A stretch of 64,000 bases of DNA from an uncultured bacterium (GTDB lineage Bacteria; Bacillota; Clostridia; UBA1381). This document shows, piece by piece, positions 1-9,451 of the stretch (the first letter of the stretch is position 1; every line of letters starts with the position of its first letter). The translations under genes were made by a program, and so were the position numbers. The notes beneath the pieces were generated by a model. It was not told the origin of the DNA. It made no database searches and saw only the letters and a program-made list of their open reading frames with translations. The DNA is taken from positions 124,001 through 188,000 of the forward strand of contig CAJMRL010000002.1 in NCBI GenBank assembly GCA_905215805.1, read 5' to 3'.

Positions 1-157
1 AAACGGAACCGCAACATCGGTTTATATTTCAAAGCTTTTATCAAGTTTTGACGTTAAGGTGACGCGTATAGCATACGGCGTACCTGTAGGCGGCGACCTC
101 GAATATACCGATAAGGTAACACTTATAAAGGCTTTAGAGGGACGCAGAGCAATTTAG
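1..157 (+). CDS. recR: Recombination protein RecR, C-terminal end (partial)
   Basis: The open frame entering from the left edge (first full codon at base 2) gives 51 residues and stops at 155-157. The visible part contains [11 protein letters not shown], then [16 protein letters not shown] and a final ALEGRRAI, which is the conserved end of the RecR Toprim/Walker B region (RIAHGVPVGGELE in E. coli). RecR acts with RecO and RecF to load RecA on single-stranded gaps. The N-terminal helix-hairpin-helix and zinc finger lie outside the window. tyrS starts 35 bases downstream with no terminator between, so the two are probably co-transcribed. Confidence 0.9.
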   Translation, partial: NGTATSVYISKLLSSFDVKVTRIAYGVPVGGDLEYTDKVTLIKALEGRRAI

Positions 158-192
158 TGCATTAAGCATATGACGAAACCACAGAAAGGAAA

Positions 193-1419
193 ATGAAAAA
201 AATGGAAGGAAATGTATATGACGTGCTTGTCGAAAGAGGGCTTCTTGCTCAGACGACACACGCGGAGGAAATAAGAGAGCTGCTGGGTAAGGAAAAGGTT
301 ACCTTTTATATAGGCTTTGACCCTACGGCTGATTCTCTTCATGTAGGTCATTTCTTGCAGATGGTGGTAATGCGCCATATGCAGATGTATGGACACAGAC
401 CGATAGCTCTTGTGGGCGGAGGAACCGGACATATCGGTGATCCGTCGGGAAGAACGGATATGCGTCAGATGATGACCGATGAGGTTATAAATCATAACTG
501 TGAATGCTTTAAAAAGCAGCTTTCAAAGGTTATTGACTTTTCTGACGGAAAGGCCCTTATGGTAAATAACGCTGATTGGCTGCTTAATCTTAATTATATA
601 GAGTTTTTACGCGACATCGGAGCGCATTTTTCTGTAAACAAAATGCTTACGGCTGAGTGCTTTAAGCAGAGACTGGAGAAGGGGCTCTCATTCTTGGAGT
701 TTAACTATATGCTCATGCAGGCATATGATTTCCTTATGCTCTCAAGAGAGTATAATTGTAAGATAGAGCTTGGAGGAGATGACCAGTGGTCTAATATTCT
801 TGCTGGTCTTGAGCTTTGCCGCAAGAAGGATCAGAAGCAGGTTTACGGCATGACATTTACGCTTCTTACAAACAGCGAAGGCAAGAAAATGGGTAAGACA
901 CAGAGCGGTGCCGTATGGCTGGATCCGGAAAAAACATCTCCGTATGATTTCTATCAATATTGGGTAAATGTTCAGGACGCTGATGTTATAAAGTGCCTGA
1001 AGCTTCTTACTTTTGTTCCTATGGATCAGATAAGAGAAATGGAGAAATGGGAAGGACAGCAGCTTAACGAAGCAAAGCGTATTCTTGCATATGAGGTTAC
1101 AAAGATGGTTCATGGCGAAGCAGAGGCACAAAAGGCTAAAGCGACGGCAGAGGCAGTATTTGGAAAGGGTGCAATAAGCGAGGATATGCCGACTACAAAT
1201 ATTCCGGACGCCGTAGGTATGGGCGTGCTTGATATGCTTGTAGCAACCGGACTTTTGAAGTCAAAGGGTGAGGCAAGACGTCTTGTTCAGCAAAACGGTC
1301 TTTCAATTAATGATGAAAAGTACACTGATGTAAACGGCGTTGTTACAGAGGATATGTTTGTTGATGGTTCGCTTATAATAAAAAAAGGAAAGAAAACATT
1401 CCACAGAGTAACAAAATAA
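193..1419 (+). CDS. tyrS: Tyrosyl-tRNA synthetase
   Basis: A 408-residue class I aminoacyl-tRNA synthetase that charges tRNA-Tyr. The HIGH-type signature appears as HVGH at residues 50-53 after DPTADSL, and the KMSKS-type loop as KMGKT at about 232-236. The tyrosine-binding region shows GGDDQWSN. The last 60 or so residues form an S4 RNA-binding domain ([17 protein letters not shown]). Length fits the bacterial TyrRS. The start is chosen for AGAAAGGA just upstream; an ATG nine bases later is a possible alternative. There is no T-box leader in the short gap after recR, so tRNA-dependent control is not supported here. The next gene starts 3 bases after the stop. Confidence 0.95.
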   Translation: MKKMEGNVYDVLVERGLLAQTTHAEEIRELLGKEKVTFYIGFDPTADSLHVGHFLQMVVMRHMQMYGHRPIALVGGGTGHIGDPSGRTDMRQMMTDEVINHNCECFKKQLSKVIDFSDGKALMVNNADWLLNLNYIEFLRDIGAHFSVNKMLTAECFKQRLEKGLSFLEFNYMLMQAYDFLMLSREYNCKIELGGDDQWSNILAGLELCRKKDQKQVYGMTFTLLTNSEGKKMGKTQSGAVWLDPEKTSPYDFYQYWVNVQDADVIKCLKLLTFVPMDQIREMEKWEGQQLNEAKRILAYEVTKMVHGEAEAQKAKATAEAVFGKGAISEDMPTTNIPDAVGMGVLDMLVATGLLKSKGEARRLVQQNGLSINDEKYTDVNGVVTEDMFVDGSLIIKKGKKTFHRVTK

Positions 1420-1422
1420 ATT

Positions 1423-2088
1423 ATGAGTATAAATGTAAAGCAAAGTATAAAATGTCCTAAATGCTCTCAGATGAGCGATATAACGGTATGGACCTCAATT
1501 ACGGTAAAAGACAGTCCTGATTTGAAAGCAGATCTGCTTAAAGGAAAAATAAATATTTTTCGCTGTCCTTCGTGCTCGCATATGGGGCTTATGCCTTCCC
1601 CGATGCTTTATCATGATGAGGATAAGAGGTTAATGATTTCGTTTTCTCCATGCAGTGATCCGGTTCTTAAGGAGCAGCTTTTTGAAAATATCGAAAGATC
1701 ATCAAAGGAATCGGGAGAGCTTGAAAAGCTTGAAGGGTATAATCTGCGCTTTGTTACCGATTATAATGAGCTTTTGGAAAAAATACTTATATTTGATAAC
1801 GGCTTGAATGATAAGCCGATTGAGGTTTTAAAGCTGATGATTCTGATGCAGGATGTGGAAAAATCAGATCAGCGTTCCTGCCGTTTCGGAAAGCTTGATA
1901 ACGATGTGCTGGAGTTTATGATAACGGATTCCATAGAAAATCAGATTTACACATCAAATGTTCCCAAGTCCTCGTATGATTCGGTATGGCAGAGCTTGAG
2001 AGAATCGGGATGCAAGCCCTACAGTTTTTCGTGGGAAAGAGTTGACAGCTCATATGCAACCCGGTTGTTAAAGGGTTTTAATAATTGA
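1423..2088 (+). CDS. CpXC-domain zinc-binding protein
   Basis: A 221-residue cytoplasmic protein with no signal peptide. The N-terminus has two CxxC pairs (CPKC at about 11-14 and CPSC at about 42-45) separated by a short beta-rich segment with VKDSPDLKADLLKGKINIF, the pattern of the CpXC family (PF14353). The rest is mixed alpha/beta with no motif that I recognise. The function of the family is unknown; zinc binding is inferred from the four cysteines. It starts 3 bases after the tyrS stop and ends just before a strong terminator, so it is the last gene of the recR-tyrS transcript. Confidence 0.75.
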   Translation: MSINVKQSIKCPKCSQMSDITVWTSITVKDSPDLKADLLKGKINIFRCPSCSHMGLMPSPMLYHDEDKRLMISFSPCSDPVLKEQLFENIERSSKESGELEKLEGYNLRFVTDYNELLEKILIFDNGLNDKPIEVLKLMILMQDVEKSDQRSCRFGKLDNDVLEFMITDSIENQIYTSNVPKSSYDSVWQSLRESGCKPYSFSWERVDSSYATRLLKGFNN

Positions 2089-2095
2089 TTTTATG

Positions 2096-2150
2096 TCACC
2101 GAAAAAAATTCGTCAAAATACACGAAATTTTTTCGGTGATATTTTTATTT
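2096..2150 (+). terminator. Intrinsic terminator after the CpXC gene
   Basis: An 18-base arm at 2096-2113 (starts TCACCGAAAAAAATTCG) pairs with 2122-2139 across an 8-base loop and is followed by a run rich in T. It closes the recR-tyrS-CpXC unit. Confidence 0.85.
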
Positions 2151-2166
2151 TTCTTGTCGCATAGTA

Positions 2167-2195
2167 TTGACAAAAGGCTTTCAAAATGTTAAAAT
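2167..2195 (+). promoter_or_regulatory. carAB promoter
   Basis: TTGACA at 2167-2172, a 17-base spacer and TAAAAT at 2190-2195. It lies directly upstream of the leader ORF and attenuator that precede carA. Confidence 0.8.
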
Positions 2196-2226
2196 AATAT
2201 AAATGAATTAAGGAGATGCGGAAACA

Positions 2227-2322
2227 ATGACAGATATGATGGGCAATAATTTCATATTCGCGGGCAACAGCTTTCCTGTTTCCCTTTGTTTTCGTTTTTT
2301 TATAAGAGACTATGATTTATAA
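2227..2322 (+). CDS. Putative pyrimidine-sensing leader peptide of carAB
   Basis: A 31-codon ORF starts at ATG 2227, preceded by AAGGAG at 2210-2215, and stops at TAA 2320-2322. The second half of the ORF is read from a pyrimidine-rich tract at 2271-2302, about two thirds T with a final run of seven T. The stop codon falls inside the intrinsic terminator hairpin at 2304-2339. This arrangement (leader peptide, U-rich pause tract, terminator overlapping the leader stop) is the one established for E. coli pyrBI, where low UTP slows RNA polymerase so the ribosome catches up and blocks the hairpin. The peptide sequence itself probably does not matter. Sequence layout is seen; the mechanism is inferred. 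Confidence 0.65.
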   Translation: MTDMMGNNFIFAGNSFPVSLCFRFFIRDYDL

Positions 2323-2339
2323 TCATTGTCTTTTTTTTT
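2304..2339 (+). terminator. Attenuator hairpin in the carAB leader
   Basis: Arms 2304-2317 and 2321-2334 pair with one T-T mismatch and a 3-base loop, followed by eight or nine T. The hairpin sits between the promoter and carA, so it must be bypassed for carAB expression. It overlaps the last codons and stop of the leader ORF, which fits control by ribosome position. Confidence 0.75.
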
Positions 2340-2385
2340 GAGAAAATGACGTTTGAGAACGTCTTCGGAAAGGAGTCTATATAAA

Positions 2386-3438
2386 ATGAAAGCACAGCTT
2401 ATCCTTGAAAACGGCACGCGTTTTACGGGTGAAATGTTTGGCGATTGTAAGAATATAGTCGGTGAAATAGTATTTACAACAAATATGACAGGCTATCAGG
2501 AAACATTGACGGACCCGTCGTACTGCGGACAAATTGTTGTTATGACATTTCCGCTGATAGGAAATTATGGTATAAATCTTGATGATGGTGAAGCGGAGCA
2601 TACAAATCTTAAGGGGTTTGTTGTAAGAGAAAAATGTGAATTCCCGTCAAACTTCAGAAATGAAATGAATCTTGATGATTATTTAAAAGATGAGGGCGTT
2701 GTTGGTTTTGAGGGAATAGACACAAGAGCGCTGACAAGAATTATTCGTGATTACGGATGTATGAAAGCTGTAATTATGCAGGGAGAACCTTCGGATGAGG
2801 AGGTAAAAGCACTTATGGACACTCTTGACAACTCGGATGTTATCATGCAGTGTACAACAAAGGAGAAATATATTCTCAATCAAGGAGGAAAGCCTAAGGT
2901 TGCGTTTATAGATATGGGAGCAAAGTCGGGCATACTTCGTGATCTAAAGGAAAGAGGCTGCGAGATAACAGTGTTCCCGGCAAACGTCAGCGCTGAGGAA
3001 ATAGAGGGATATAATCCGGATTTGGTATTCCTTTCGAACGGACCCGGAGACCCGCTTGATGCGCCCGGAACGGTTGATACAGTAAAGGCGCTTATCGGCA
3101 AATTCCCTATATGCGGAATATGTATGGGACATCAAATTATAGGCTTGGCTTTGGGATGCAAGACTTCAAAGCTTAAATTCGGTCATCATGGCGGAAATCA
3201 TCCGGTAAAGGATATGATTACCGGAACATGCTATATCACATCACAGAATCATAATTATATAGTATCTGATCTTCCGGAGGATGTTGAGGATATGTTTGTA
3301 AATGTTAATGACGGTACATGCGAGGGTATTATGCATAAAAAGCTGCCTATAATGAGTGTGCAGTTCCATCCGGAAGCTTCGCCGGGACCGCTTGACTCGG
3401 GTTGGATATTTGACAGATTTTTGGCAATAGTAAAGTAA
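2386..3438 (+). CDS. carA: Carbamoyl-phosphate synthase small (glutaminase) subunit
   Basis: A 350-residue subunit that hydrolyses glutamine and channels ammonia to CarB for carbamoyl phosphate, the precursor of pyrimidines and arginine. The N-terminal CPSase small-chain domain covers about 1-150. The class I amidotransferase follows, with the nucleophile in GICMGHQ (Cys246) and the His-Glu pair in QFHPEASPGP (His328, Glu330). The start at 2386 is set by GGAAAGGAG upstream; an in-frame TTG at 2353 would lie ahead of that ribosome site. carB follows after 15 bases. Transcription is probably controlled by the leader attenuator. Confidence 0.96.
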   Translation: MKAQLILENGTRFTGEMFGDCKNIVGEIVFTTNMTGYQETLTDPSYCGQIVVMTFPLIGNYGINLDDGEAEHTNLKGFVVREKCEFPSNFRNEMNLDDYLKDEGVVGFEGIDTRALTRIIRDYGCMKAVIMQGEPSDEEVKALMDTLDNSDVIMQCTTKEKYILNQGGKPKVAFIDMGAKSGILRDLKERGCEITVFPANVSAEEIEGYNPDLVFLSNGPGDPLDAPGTVDTVKALIGKFPICGICMGHQIIGLALGCKTSKLKFGHHGGNHPVKDMITGTCYITSQNHNYIVSDLPEDVEDMFVNVNDGTCEGIMHKKLPIMSVQFHPEASPGPLDSGWIFDRFLAIVK

Positions 3439-3453
3439 AAGGGGGAGAGACAG

Positions 3454-6400
3454 ATGCCTTTAGATAAATCCATAAAAAAAGTATTGGTAATAGGTTCGGG
3501 ACCTATTGTAATAGGACAAGCGGCTGAATTTGATTATTCGGGAACACAGGCATGCCGCGCGATCAAAGAGGAAGGCATAGATGTAGTGCTGGTTAACTCA
3601 AACCCTGCTACAATTATGACTGACCGCGGAATGGCAGACCAGACATATATTGAGCCGCTTAATGCTGAATATATTGAAAGAATCATAGAAAGAGAGCGTC
3701 CTGACTCGGTAATAGCCGGAATGGGCGGACAGACAGGACTGAATCTTTGCTGTGAGCTTTACGATAAGGGAATATTCCAGAAGTACGGCGTAAGAGTAAT
3801 AGGAACTTCGATAGAGTCAATAAAAGAAGGCGAAGACAGAGATTCGTTTAAGCGCCTTATGGAAAGAACGAATCAGCCTGTAGCACCTTCTGAAATTGTA
3901 ACAGACCTCGAGTCCGGATTGGCATGGGCAAAGCAAATCGGATATCCTGTTATTGTTCGTCCGGCATATACACTCGGAGGAACAGGCGGCGGTATAGCTG
4001 AGAATCCAGAGCAGCTTGAACAGATACTTTCACAGGGACTTCACCTTTCGAGAGTGGGACAGGTTCTGCTTGAAAAGTCCATAAAGGGCTGGAAGGAAAT
4101 CGAATTTGAGGTTATGCGCGACGGTGCGGGCAATTGTATAACGATCTGTCCTATGGAGAATGTTGACCCTGTCGGAGTTCATACAGGCGACTCTATAGTT
4201 GTAGCTCCGACGCTCACACTTGCGGATAAAGAATTCCAGATGCTTAGAAAAGCGGCTATCGATATAATTAATTCGATAGAAATAAAGGGCGGATGTAATG
4301 TACAGTTTGCACTTGATCCGGTAAGCTTTGATTATGCGGTTATAGAGATCAACCCAAGAGTATCACGTTCGTCTGCTCTTGCTTCAAAGGCTACCGGTTA
4401 TCCGATAGCTAAGATAGCGGCAAAGATAGCGTTAGGATATAATCTTGATGAGATAAAGAATGCGGTTACAGGCAAGACATATGCTTGCTTTGAGCCGACT
4501 ATTGACTACGTTGTGACAAAAATACCGAAATGGCCGTTTGATAAATTCTTTGGCGCAAGAAGAAAGCTTGGCACAAAAATGATGGCTACCGGAGAGGTTA
4601 TGGCTATAGGAAACAGCTTTGAGGCATCGCTTCTTAAGGGTGTGAGATCGCTTGAAATAAAGCAGTATACGCTTGAAAGGGAATCATCAAAGAATCGTAC
4701 TACAAAGGAATTGAGACAGAGAGTACAGGTTCCGGATGATGAAAGACTTTTTGACCTTGCGGAGCTTATCAGACGTAATTATAATATGAATCATCTTGCA
4801 GAGATTACGGGAATGATCCCGTTCTTCCTGAAGAAGATCAAAAATATCGTTGACGCAGAAGAGGCTTTAAAGACTTATAAGCTTGAGGACTTAGACTATG
4901 ATACAATGAAGTTCTATAAGAAGATGGGCTTCTCGGATAAAGGTATGGCTGAGCTTTTGGGCTGTGAGTTTATGGATGTTTATAAGCGCCGTGTGGAGCT
5001 TGGAATAACTCCTGTGTACAAGCTTGTTGATACATGTGCGGGAGAATTTGAAGCTGTATCGCCTTATTATTACTCGACCTATGATGAAGTAAGCGAATCT
5101 ACTCCGTCAAATAACAAGAAAGTCATAGTTATAGGCTCCGGTCCGATAAGAATTGGACAGGGTATAGAATTTGATTATTGTTCGGTACATTGTGTACAGG
5201 CGCTGGAGAGAGCAGGAGTTGAAACAATAATAATAAATAATAACCCTGAAACAGTTTCAACTGACTTTGATACCTCGGACAAGCTGTATTTCGAACCGCT
5301 TACGGAAGAAGACGTATACAATATAATTACTCTTGAGAAGCCTGATGGAGTAGTGCTTCAGTTCGGCGGACAAACAGCAATCAAGCTTGCTAACTTCCTT
5401 GCTGATATGAATGTTCCGGTATTGGGAACACAGCCTAAGTATATTGACGAGGCAGAGGATAGAGAAAAATTTGATGAAATGCTCGAAAAGCTTGATATAA
5501 AGCGTCCTAAGGGCAAGGCCGTATGGAGTGTTGAAGAGGGTATTGAAGAGGCTAATAAGCTTGAGTATCCTTTGCTTGTACGTCCATCATATGTCCTTGG
5601 CGGTCAGGGTATGGAAATCACGAGAAACGAAGCGGATCTCGTAAGATACCTTGAGGATGCGTTCCATAAGGATAAGGAAAATCCGGTTCTTATTGACCGT
5701 TATCTGGGCGGCAGAGAAATTGAGGTAGACGCTATATGCGACGGAACGGATGTGCTTATCCCGGGTATTATGGAGCATCTCGAAAGAGCCGGCATACACA
5801 GCGGAGACTCAATATCGATTTATCCTCCGCAGCATATTCCGGAGCATATAATTGAAAAGATAAAGGATGTCACCTATAGAATAGCAATAGAGCTGAAGGT
5901 TATAGGAATGATCAATATTCAGTTTATAGAGTTTAAGAATGAGCTTTATATAATTGAGGTCAATCCGCGTTCATCAAGAACTGTTCCGTATATAACAAAG
6001 GTAACAAATGTACCGGTCATAGATATAGCTACGAAGATCATGCTTGGTCATAGCCTTAAGGAGCAGGGTTATTCAACAGGCATCGCGCCAATTACAAATA
6101 CCGTTGCCATAAAGGTTCCGGTATTCTCTACAGAAAAGCTTCCGCAGGTTGAGGTTATGTTAGGACCGGAGATGCGTTCTACAGGAGAGGTTTTGGGCGT
6201 AGGAAAGAGCTTTACCGAGGCTATGTATAAGGGCTTTGTTGCAGCCGGAACAACAATTCCTAAGGCAGGCTCTACAATACTTGCCACTATAAGGGACTTG
6301 GATAAGGAAGATTTTCTGCCTATGGCTAAGCGCATGCACAATTGCGGCTGCAAATTTATCGCAACGGCAGGAACCGCCGCTATGCTTAAGGAGAACGGTA

Positions 6401-6666
6401 TCGACTGTACTCCTGTAAAGAAGATTGCAGAGGGTGTTCCGAATATCCTTGATATAATCAGAAGCGGAATTATCGACCTTATAGTTGATATTCCGGTAAA
6501 AGGCAATGATGTAAATTCGGATGGATTTAAAATCAGACGTGTTGCAATAGAAAGTGACATTTCTCTTATGACAAGTCTTGATACGGTCGGCGCAATGGTC
6601 GATGTTATGGAAGCGGACTATAATGCAGAAAGCGTGAATATAATATCATTATCAGACATTCACTGA
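3454..6666 (+). CDS. carB: Carbamoyl-phosphate synthase large subunit
   Basis: A 1070-residue protein of normal length. It shows the two homologous halves of CarB, each opening with a GSGPIxIGQ motif (about residues 13 and 560) and each carrying an ATP-grasp domain ([12 protein letters not shown] in the first, [12 protein letters not shown] in the second). The first makes carboxyphosphate and phosphorylates carbamate precursors, the second phosphorylates carbamate. The C-terminal 140 residues are the MGS-like allosteric domain, with [13 protein letters not shown]. It pairs with carA in a two-gene operon that ends in a strong terminator. No other pyrimidine or arginine gene is adjacent. Confidence 0.96.
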   Translation: MPLDKSIKKVLVIGSGPIVIGQAAEFDYSGTQACRAIKEEGIDVVLVNSNPATIMTDRGMADQTYIEPLNAEYIERIIERERPDSVIAGMGGQTGLNLCCELYDKGIFQKYGVRVIGTSIESIKEGEDRDSFKRLMERTNQPVAPSEIVTDLESGLAWAKQIGYPVIVRPAYTLGGTGGGIAENPEQLEQILSQGLHLSRVGQVLLEKSIKGWKEIEFEVMRDGAGNCITICPMENVDPVGVHTGDSIVVAPTLTLADKEFQMLRKAAIDIINSIEIKGGCNVQFALDPVSFDYAVIEINPRVSRSSALASKATGYPIAKIAAKIALGYNLDEIKNAVTGKTYACFEPTIDYVVTKIPKWPFDKFFGARRKLGTKMMATGEVMAIGNSFEASLLKGVRSLEIKQYTLERESSKNRTTKELRQRVQVPDDERLFDLAELIRRNYNMNHLAEITGMIPFFLKKIKNIVDAEEALKTYKLEDLDYDTMKFYKKMGFSDKGMAELLGCEFMDVYKRRVELGITPVYKLVDTCAGEFEAVSPYYYSTYDEVSESTPSNNKKVIVIGSGPIRIGQGIEFDYCSVHCVQALERAGVETIIINNNPETVSTDFDTSDKLYFEPLTEEDVYNIITLEKPDGVVLQFGGQTAIKLANFLADMNVPVLGTQPKYIDEAEDREKFDEMLEKLDIKRPKGKAVWSVEEGIEEANKLEYPLLVRPSYVLGGQGMEITRNEADLVRYLEDAFHKDKENPVLIDRYLGGREIEVDAICDGTDVLIPGIMEHLERAGIHSGDSISIYPPQHIPEHIIEKIKDVTYRIAIELKVIGMINIQFIEFKNELYIIEVNPRSSRTVPYITKVTNVPVIDIATKIMLGHSLKEQGYSTGIAPITNTVAIKVPVFSTEKLPQVEVMLGPEMRSTGEVLGVGKSFTEAMYKGFVAAGTTIPKAGSTILATIRDLDKEDFLPMAKRMHNCGCKFIATAGTAAMLKENGIDCTPVKKIAEGVPNILDIIRSGIIDLIVDIPVKGNDVNSDGFKIRRVAIESDISLMTSLDTVGAMVDVMEADYNAESVNIISLSDIH

Positions 6667-6687
6667 AAAACATAAGGTAAATAAACG

Positions 6688-6727
6688 GATATCAGATACT
6701 GAAACAGGTATCTGATATCTTTGTCTT
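6688..6727 (+). terminator. Terminator after carB
   Basis: A perfect 12-base inverted repeat, GATATCAGATAC at 6688-6699 with its complement at 6708-6719, followed by TTTGTCTT. It fills most of the gap between carB and mntP, leaving no room for a manganese riboswitch. Confidence 0.85.
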
Positions 6728-6742
6728 ACGGAGGATTTAGAA

Positions 6743-7309
6743 ATGGGATTTATAGAATTATTTCTTATAGCGGTCAGCTTAGCCATGGACGCTTTTGCGG
6801 TATCGGTCTGTAAAGGGCTTGCGATGAAGCGTATGTCATGGAAAAAGGCGGTTATTATAGGAGTATGGTTTGGTGCGTTTCAGGGTATCATGCCGGCTAT
6901 AGGATATTTTCTCGGCTTTAGCTTTCAGAAATATATTACATCTATAGATCATTGGATCGCTTTTGTTTTGCTTTCTGTAATAGGCGGCGGAATGATAAAA
7001 GAGGCGCTTTCAAATGATGAGGAGAGCGCTGATGATTCAATAGGAATAAGGACGATGTTCCTGCTTGCCGTTGCAACAAGCATAGACGCTCTGGCAGTTG
7101 GAATAACATTTGCTTTTTTGCAGGTAAATCTGCTGCTTTCCGTCTGTCTTATAGCGGTAATTACATTTATTATTTCGACAGCCGGAGTGAAAATAGGAAA
7201 TGTTTTCGGAATGAAATACAAATCCAAAGCCGAGCTTGCGGGAGGAATTATTCTTATACTTATAGGCTTAAAGATACTGCTTGAGCATTTGGGTGTGCTT
7301 ACATTTTGA
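6743..7309 (+). CDS. mntP: Manganese efflux pump MntP
   Basis: A 188-residue membrane protein with six predicted membrane segments arranged as two repeats of the DUF204 fold. The conserved acidic residues sit in [14 protein letters not shown] (about 12-25) and in [15 protein letters not shown] in the second repeat. The family exports Mn2+ across the cytoplasmic membrane. ACGGAGG lies 9 bases before the ATG. In many bacteria mntP follows a yybP-ykoY manganese riboswitch; here the 76-base gap is mostly the carB terminator and no riboswitch fits, nor did I find a separate promoter, so expression may depend on read-through. Confidence 0.92.
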   Translation: MGFIELFLIAVSLAMDAFAVSVCKGLAMKRMSWKKAVIIGVWFGAFQGIMPAIGYFLGFSFQKYITSIDHWIAFVLLSVIGGGMIKEALSNDEESADDSIGIRTMFLLAVATSIDALAVGITFAFLQVNLLLSVCLIAVITFIISTAGVKIGNVFGMKYKSKAELAGGIILILIGLKILLEHLGVLTF

Positions 7310-7322
7310 TATATTGGATTAG

Positions 7323-7353
7323 AGGCGGAACCTATTGGTTTTGCCTTGTTTTT
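7323..7353 (+). terminator. Terminator after mntP
   Basis: Arms AGGCGGAACC at 7323-7332 and GGTTTTGCCT at 7337-7346 pair with two G-U wobbles, followed by TGTTTTTTG. Confidence 0.75.
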
Positions 7354-7381
7354 TGTATAAAATACATAAAAATATTTGTGA

Positions 7382-7410
7382 TTGACTACCTGTATAAAGT
7401 ATGATATAAT
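7382..7410 (+). promoter_or_regulatory. Promoter 1 of the ydjGHI-type operon
   Basis: TTGACT at 7382-7387, a 17-base spacer and TATAAT at 7405-7410 with an extended TGA just before it. The transcript would have a 130-base leader containing two small hairpins (7427-7451 and 7480-7498). Confidence 0.75.
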
Positions 7411-7502
7411 AAACACAGTCAAGGAAATAAACCCGCAGAGCGGCTTTATTACAGATGTGTTTATTGTATCAGTGTGAAGCAATGCTAAACGCATTGCACG
7501 TA

Positions 7503-7511
7503 TGATATAAT
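7503..7511 (+). promoter_or_regulatory. Possible promoter 2 (extended -10) of the ydjGHI-type operon
   Basis: TGATATAAT repeats exactly the extended -10 of promoter 1, 101 bases downstream, and lies 32 bases before the GTG start. No good -35 is present, so it would rely on the extended -10 or an activator. It may instead be a chance repeat. Confidence 0.4.
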
Positions 7512-7542
7512 GAATTGAGATTAAAATTATGGAGGCGGTCAG

Positions 7543-8637
7543 GTGGATGGAGTAAAGAATTATAAATGTCCAAGCTGCGGAGCACCTTTGATTTTTGATG
7601 GCAAAAGTCAGAATCTTCATTGCGAATCCTGCGGAAATAATTTTTCTGTTGAAACAATGGAGCAGCTTGACGGAGCGGAAAGCGAAGCTTCAAAGCAGTC
7701 AAAGTATGATTGGGAGAGTTATGAGCCGAGGAGCTTTAACGGTGATGAAAATGTGGATTTTTCTTCATATTCCTGCCCGTCCTGCGGAGCTGAAATAGTT
7801 GGTGATGACACTATGGGTGCAACGGTATGCCCGTACTGCGGAAATGCAACAATAATAAAGGGGCAGTTTGAGGGAACAATGCGTCCGGATTATCTTATAC
7901 CGTTTAGGATCGATAAGAAAAGCGCCGTAAAGCTTTTTGAGGAAGCCTGCAAAAAAGCGCCGTTTCTGCCCGATGAATTTAAGGATAAGAAAAAGATAGA
8001 GGAAATGTCGGGGCTTTATGTACCGTTTTGGATGTTCGACTGTGATTGCAGCGCAAGTGTTACATATGACGCGAAAATTATAAGGACATGGAGCGACAGT
8101 AATTATAATTATACGAGAACGGATTTTTACAGGCTGTTGAGATCAGGCGATATAGATTTTGCAAATATTCCGGTTGATGCCTCTCAAAAAGCAGAGGATA
8201 ATTTTATGGATGCGGTTGAACCGTTTGATTATAATGATGCGGTGGAATTTAACTCTGCGTATTTGTCGGGATATTTTGCGGATAAGTATGATGTAAGCGC
8301 TGATGACTGCATAGAAAGAGCAAACAGGCGGATAAAAAGAAGTGTGGAGCAGGCATTTGAAAGAACGGTCGGCGGATATGTAAATGTAGTTCCGGTATCT
8401 TCAAGTATAAGATCATCAAACGGTAAAATACGATATTCATTGCTGCCGGTATGGATGCTTAATATAAAATATGAAGGTCAGATGTATAAATATGCAATAA
8501 ACGGGCAGACGGGGAAGGTTGTGGGCGATTATCCGGTATGCAAGCGAAAGCGCAGAAAATATTTCATAACCCGATATATCATATCGCTGATTATTGCGGC
8601 AATCGTATATTATATATTTTGGGGGAGATTATTATGA
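7543..8637 (+). CDS. ydjG: YdjG-like zinc-ribbon membrane protein
   Basis: A 364-residue protein. Two zinc ribbons lie at the N-terminus (CPSCG...CESCG at about 6-28 and CPSCG...CPYCG at about 77-100), followed by a cytoplasmic domain of about 200 residues and one C-terminal membrane helix (YIISLIIAAIVYYIFW) behind a basic stretch. This matches B. subtilis YdjG and related TFIIB-type zinc-ribbon proteins, which work with YdjH and YdjI to hold the stress protein PspA at the membrane. The start is GTG, chosen for GGAGG eight bases before it. The stop overlaps the next start (ATGA), so the two are translationally coupled. No pspA is present in this window. Confidence 0.72.
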   Translation: MDGVKNYKCPSCGAPLIFDGKSQNLHCESCGNNFSVETMEQLDGAESEASKQSKYDWESYEPRSFNGDENVDFSSYSCPSCGAEIVGDDTMGATVCPYCGNATIIKGQFEGTMRPDYLIPFRIDKKSAVKLFEEACKKAPFLPDEFKDKKKIEEMSGLYVPFWMFDCDCSASVTYDAKIIRTWSDSNYNYTRTDFYRLLRSGDIDFANIPVDASQKAEDNFMDAVEPFDYNDAVEFNSAYLSGYFADKYDVSADDCIERANRRIKRSVEQAFERTVGGYVNVVPVSSSIRSSNGKIRYSLLPVWMLNIKYEGQMYKYAINGQTGKVVGDYPVCKRKRRKYFITRYIISLIIAAIVYYIFWGRLL

Positions 8638-9413
8638 AAAATAAGCCTGCATTATTTACGGCTGTGTTTATAATGAGTATTATATTGCTTCAATTGATAA
8701 ATGTATTTGCTGATATGCCGGCGGTGGTAGATGAGGCCGGATATTTAAACGCCGAAGAGAATAAGGAAATAACTGAAAGACTGGATAATATACGTTATCA
8801 GTATAATATTGACGTGGCGATTGTGATAGAAGACAGAATGAGCGGCAGTACTGCTCAGGAAACTTCGGATGATATTTATGATTACAGGGGCTATGGATTA
8901 GGCAGCGGTTCGGACGGAATGCTGCTTTATGTAAGCAAGACACCAAGAAAATATCATTTTACTACATATGGCAGAGGAATGGATGTGTTTAATGACGACG
9001 CCTTAAAATATATTGAAAGCAATGTTGTGCCTTATATGAGTAACAATGACTATTACGGAGCATTTACAGAGTATGCCGACACAGCGGAAGAAGTGCTTAA
9101 AATGGCGTCTGAGGGAAAAACGTTCAGGAGAAAATCATTGGAGGACTTGCTTATATTTGCGGCTGTTATAATTGCGGCTCCGCTTGCTGTTGCTAGCTTT
9201 ATGACGCATAATAAAGATAAAGCAATGAATACAGCACGTACGAAGCTTGAAGCTGATAATTATATCAAAAACGGAAGTATGAAGCTCGTTGGTTCGCGTG
9301 ATATATATCTTCACAGTGTTCAAACCAGAACGCCGAAGCCTAAAAATAACAGCAGTACAACGCATGTTTCCTCGAGCGGCAGAGTTCATGGAGGAAGAGG
9401 CGGAAGCTATTAG
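8634..9413 (+). CDS. ydjH: YdjH-like TPM-domain membrane protein
   Basis: 259 residues. An N-terminal signal or anchor segment (ALFTAVFIMSIILLQLINVFA) is followed by a TPM (TLP18.3/Psb32/MOLO-1) domain at about 25-155, with the typical VVDEAGYLNAEE start and GYGLGSGSDGMLLYVS core. A membrane helix lies at about 170-190 and the tail is rich in Ser and Gly, ending GGRGGSY. The order zinc-ribbon protein, TPM protein, SPFH protein equals ydjG-ydjH-ydjI of B. subtilis. The ATG at 8634 overlaps the previous stop by four bases and is preceded by GGGGGAG, so the longer upstream frame is not the start. Confidence 0.75.
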   Translation: MKNKPALFTAVFIMSIILLQLINVFADMPAVVDEAGYLNAEENKEITERLDNIRYQYNIDVAIVIEDRMSGSTAQETSDDIYDYRGYGLGSGSDGMLLYVSKTPRKYHFTTYGRGMDVFNDDALKYIESNVVPYMSNNDYYGAFTEYADTAEEVLKMASEGKTFRRKSLEDLLIFAAVIIAAPLAVASFMTHNKDKAMNTARTKLEADNYIKNGSMKLVGSRDIYLHSVQTRTPKPKNNSSTTHVSSSGRVHGGRGGSY

Positions 9414-9451
9414 GATATATTAACAAGCTTGTAAGGAAAGGAAATGACGAA

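Noticed and set aside
6667..6742. Manganese riboswitch expected before mntP
   Set aside because: The gap is 76 bases and mostly filled by the carB terminator; no room for the aptamer.
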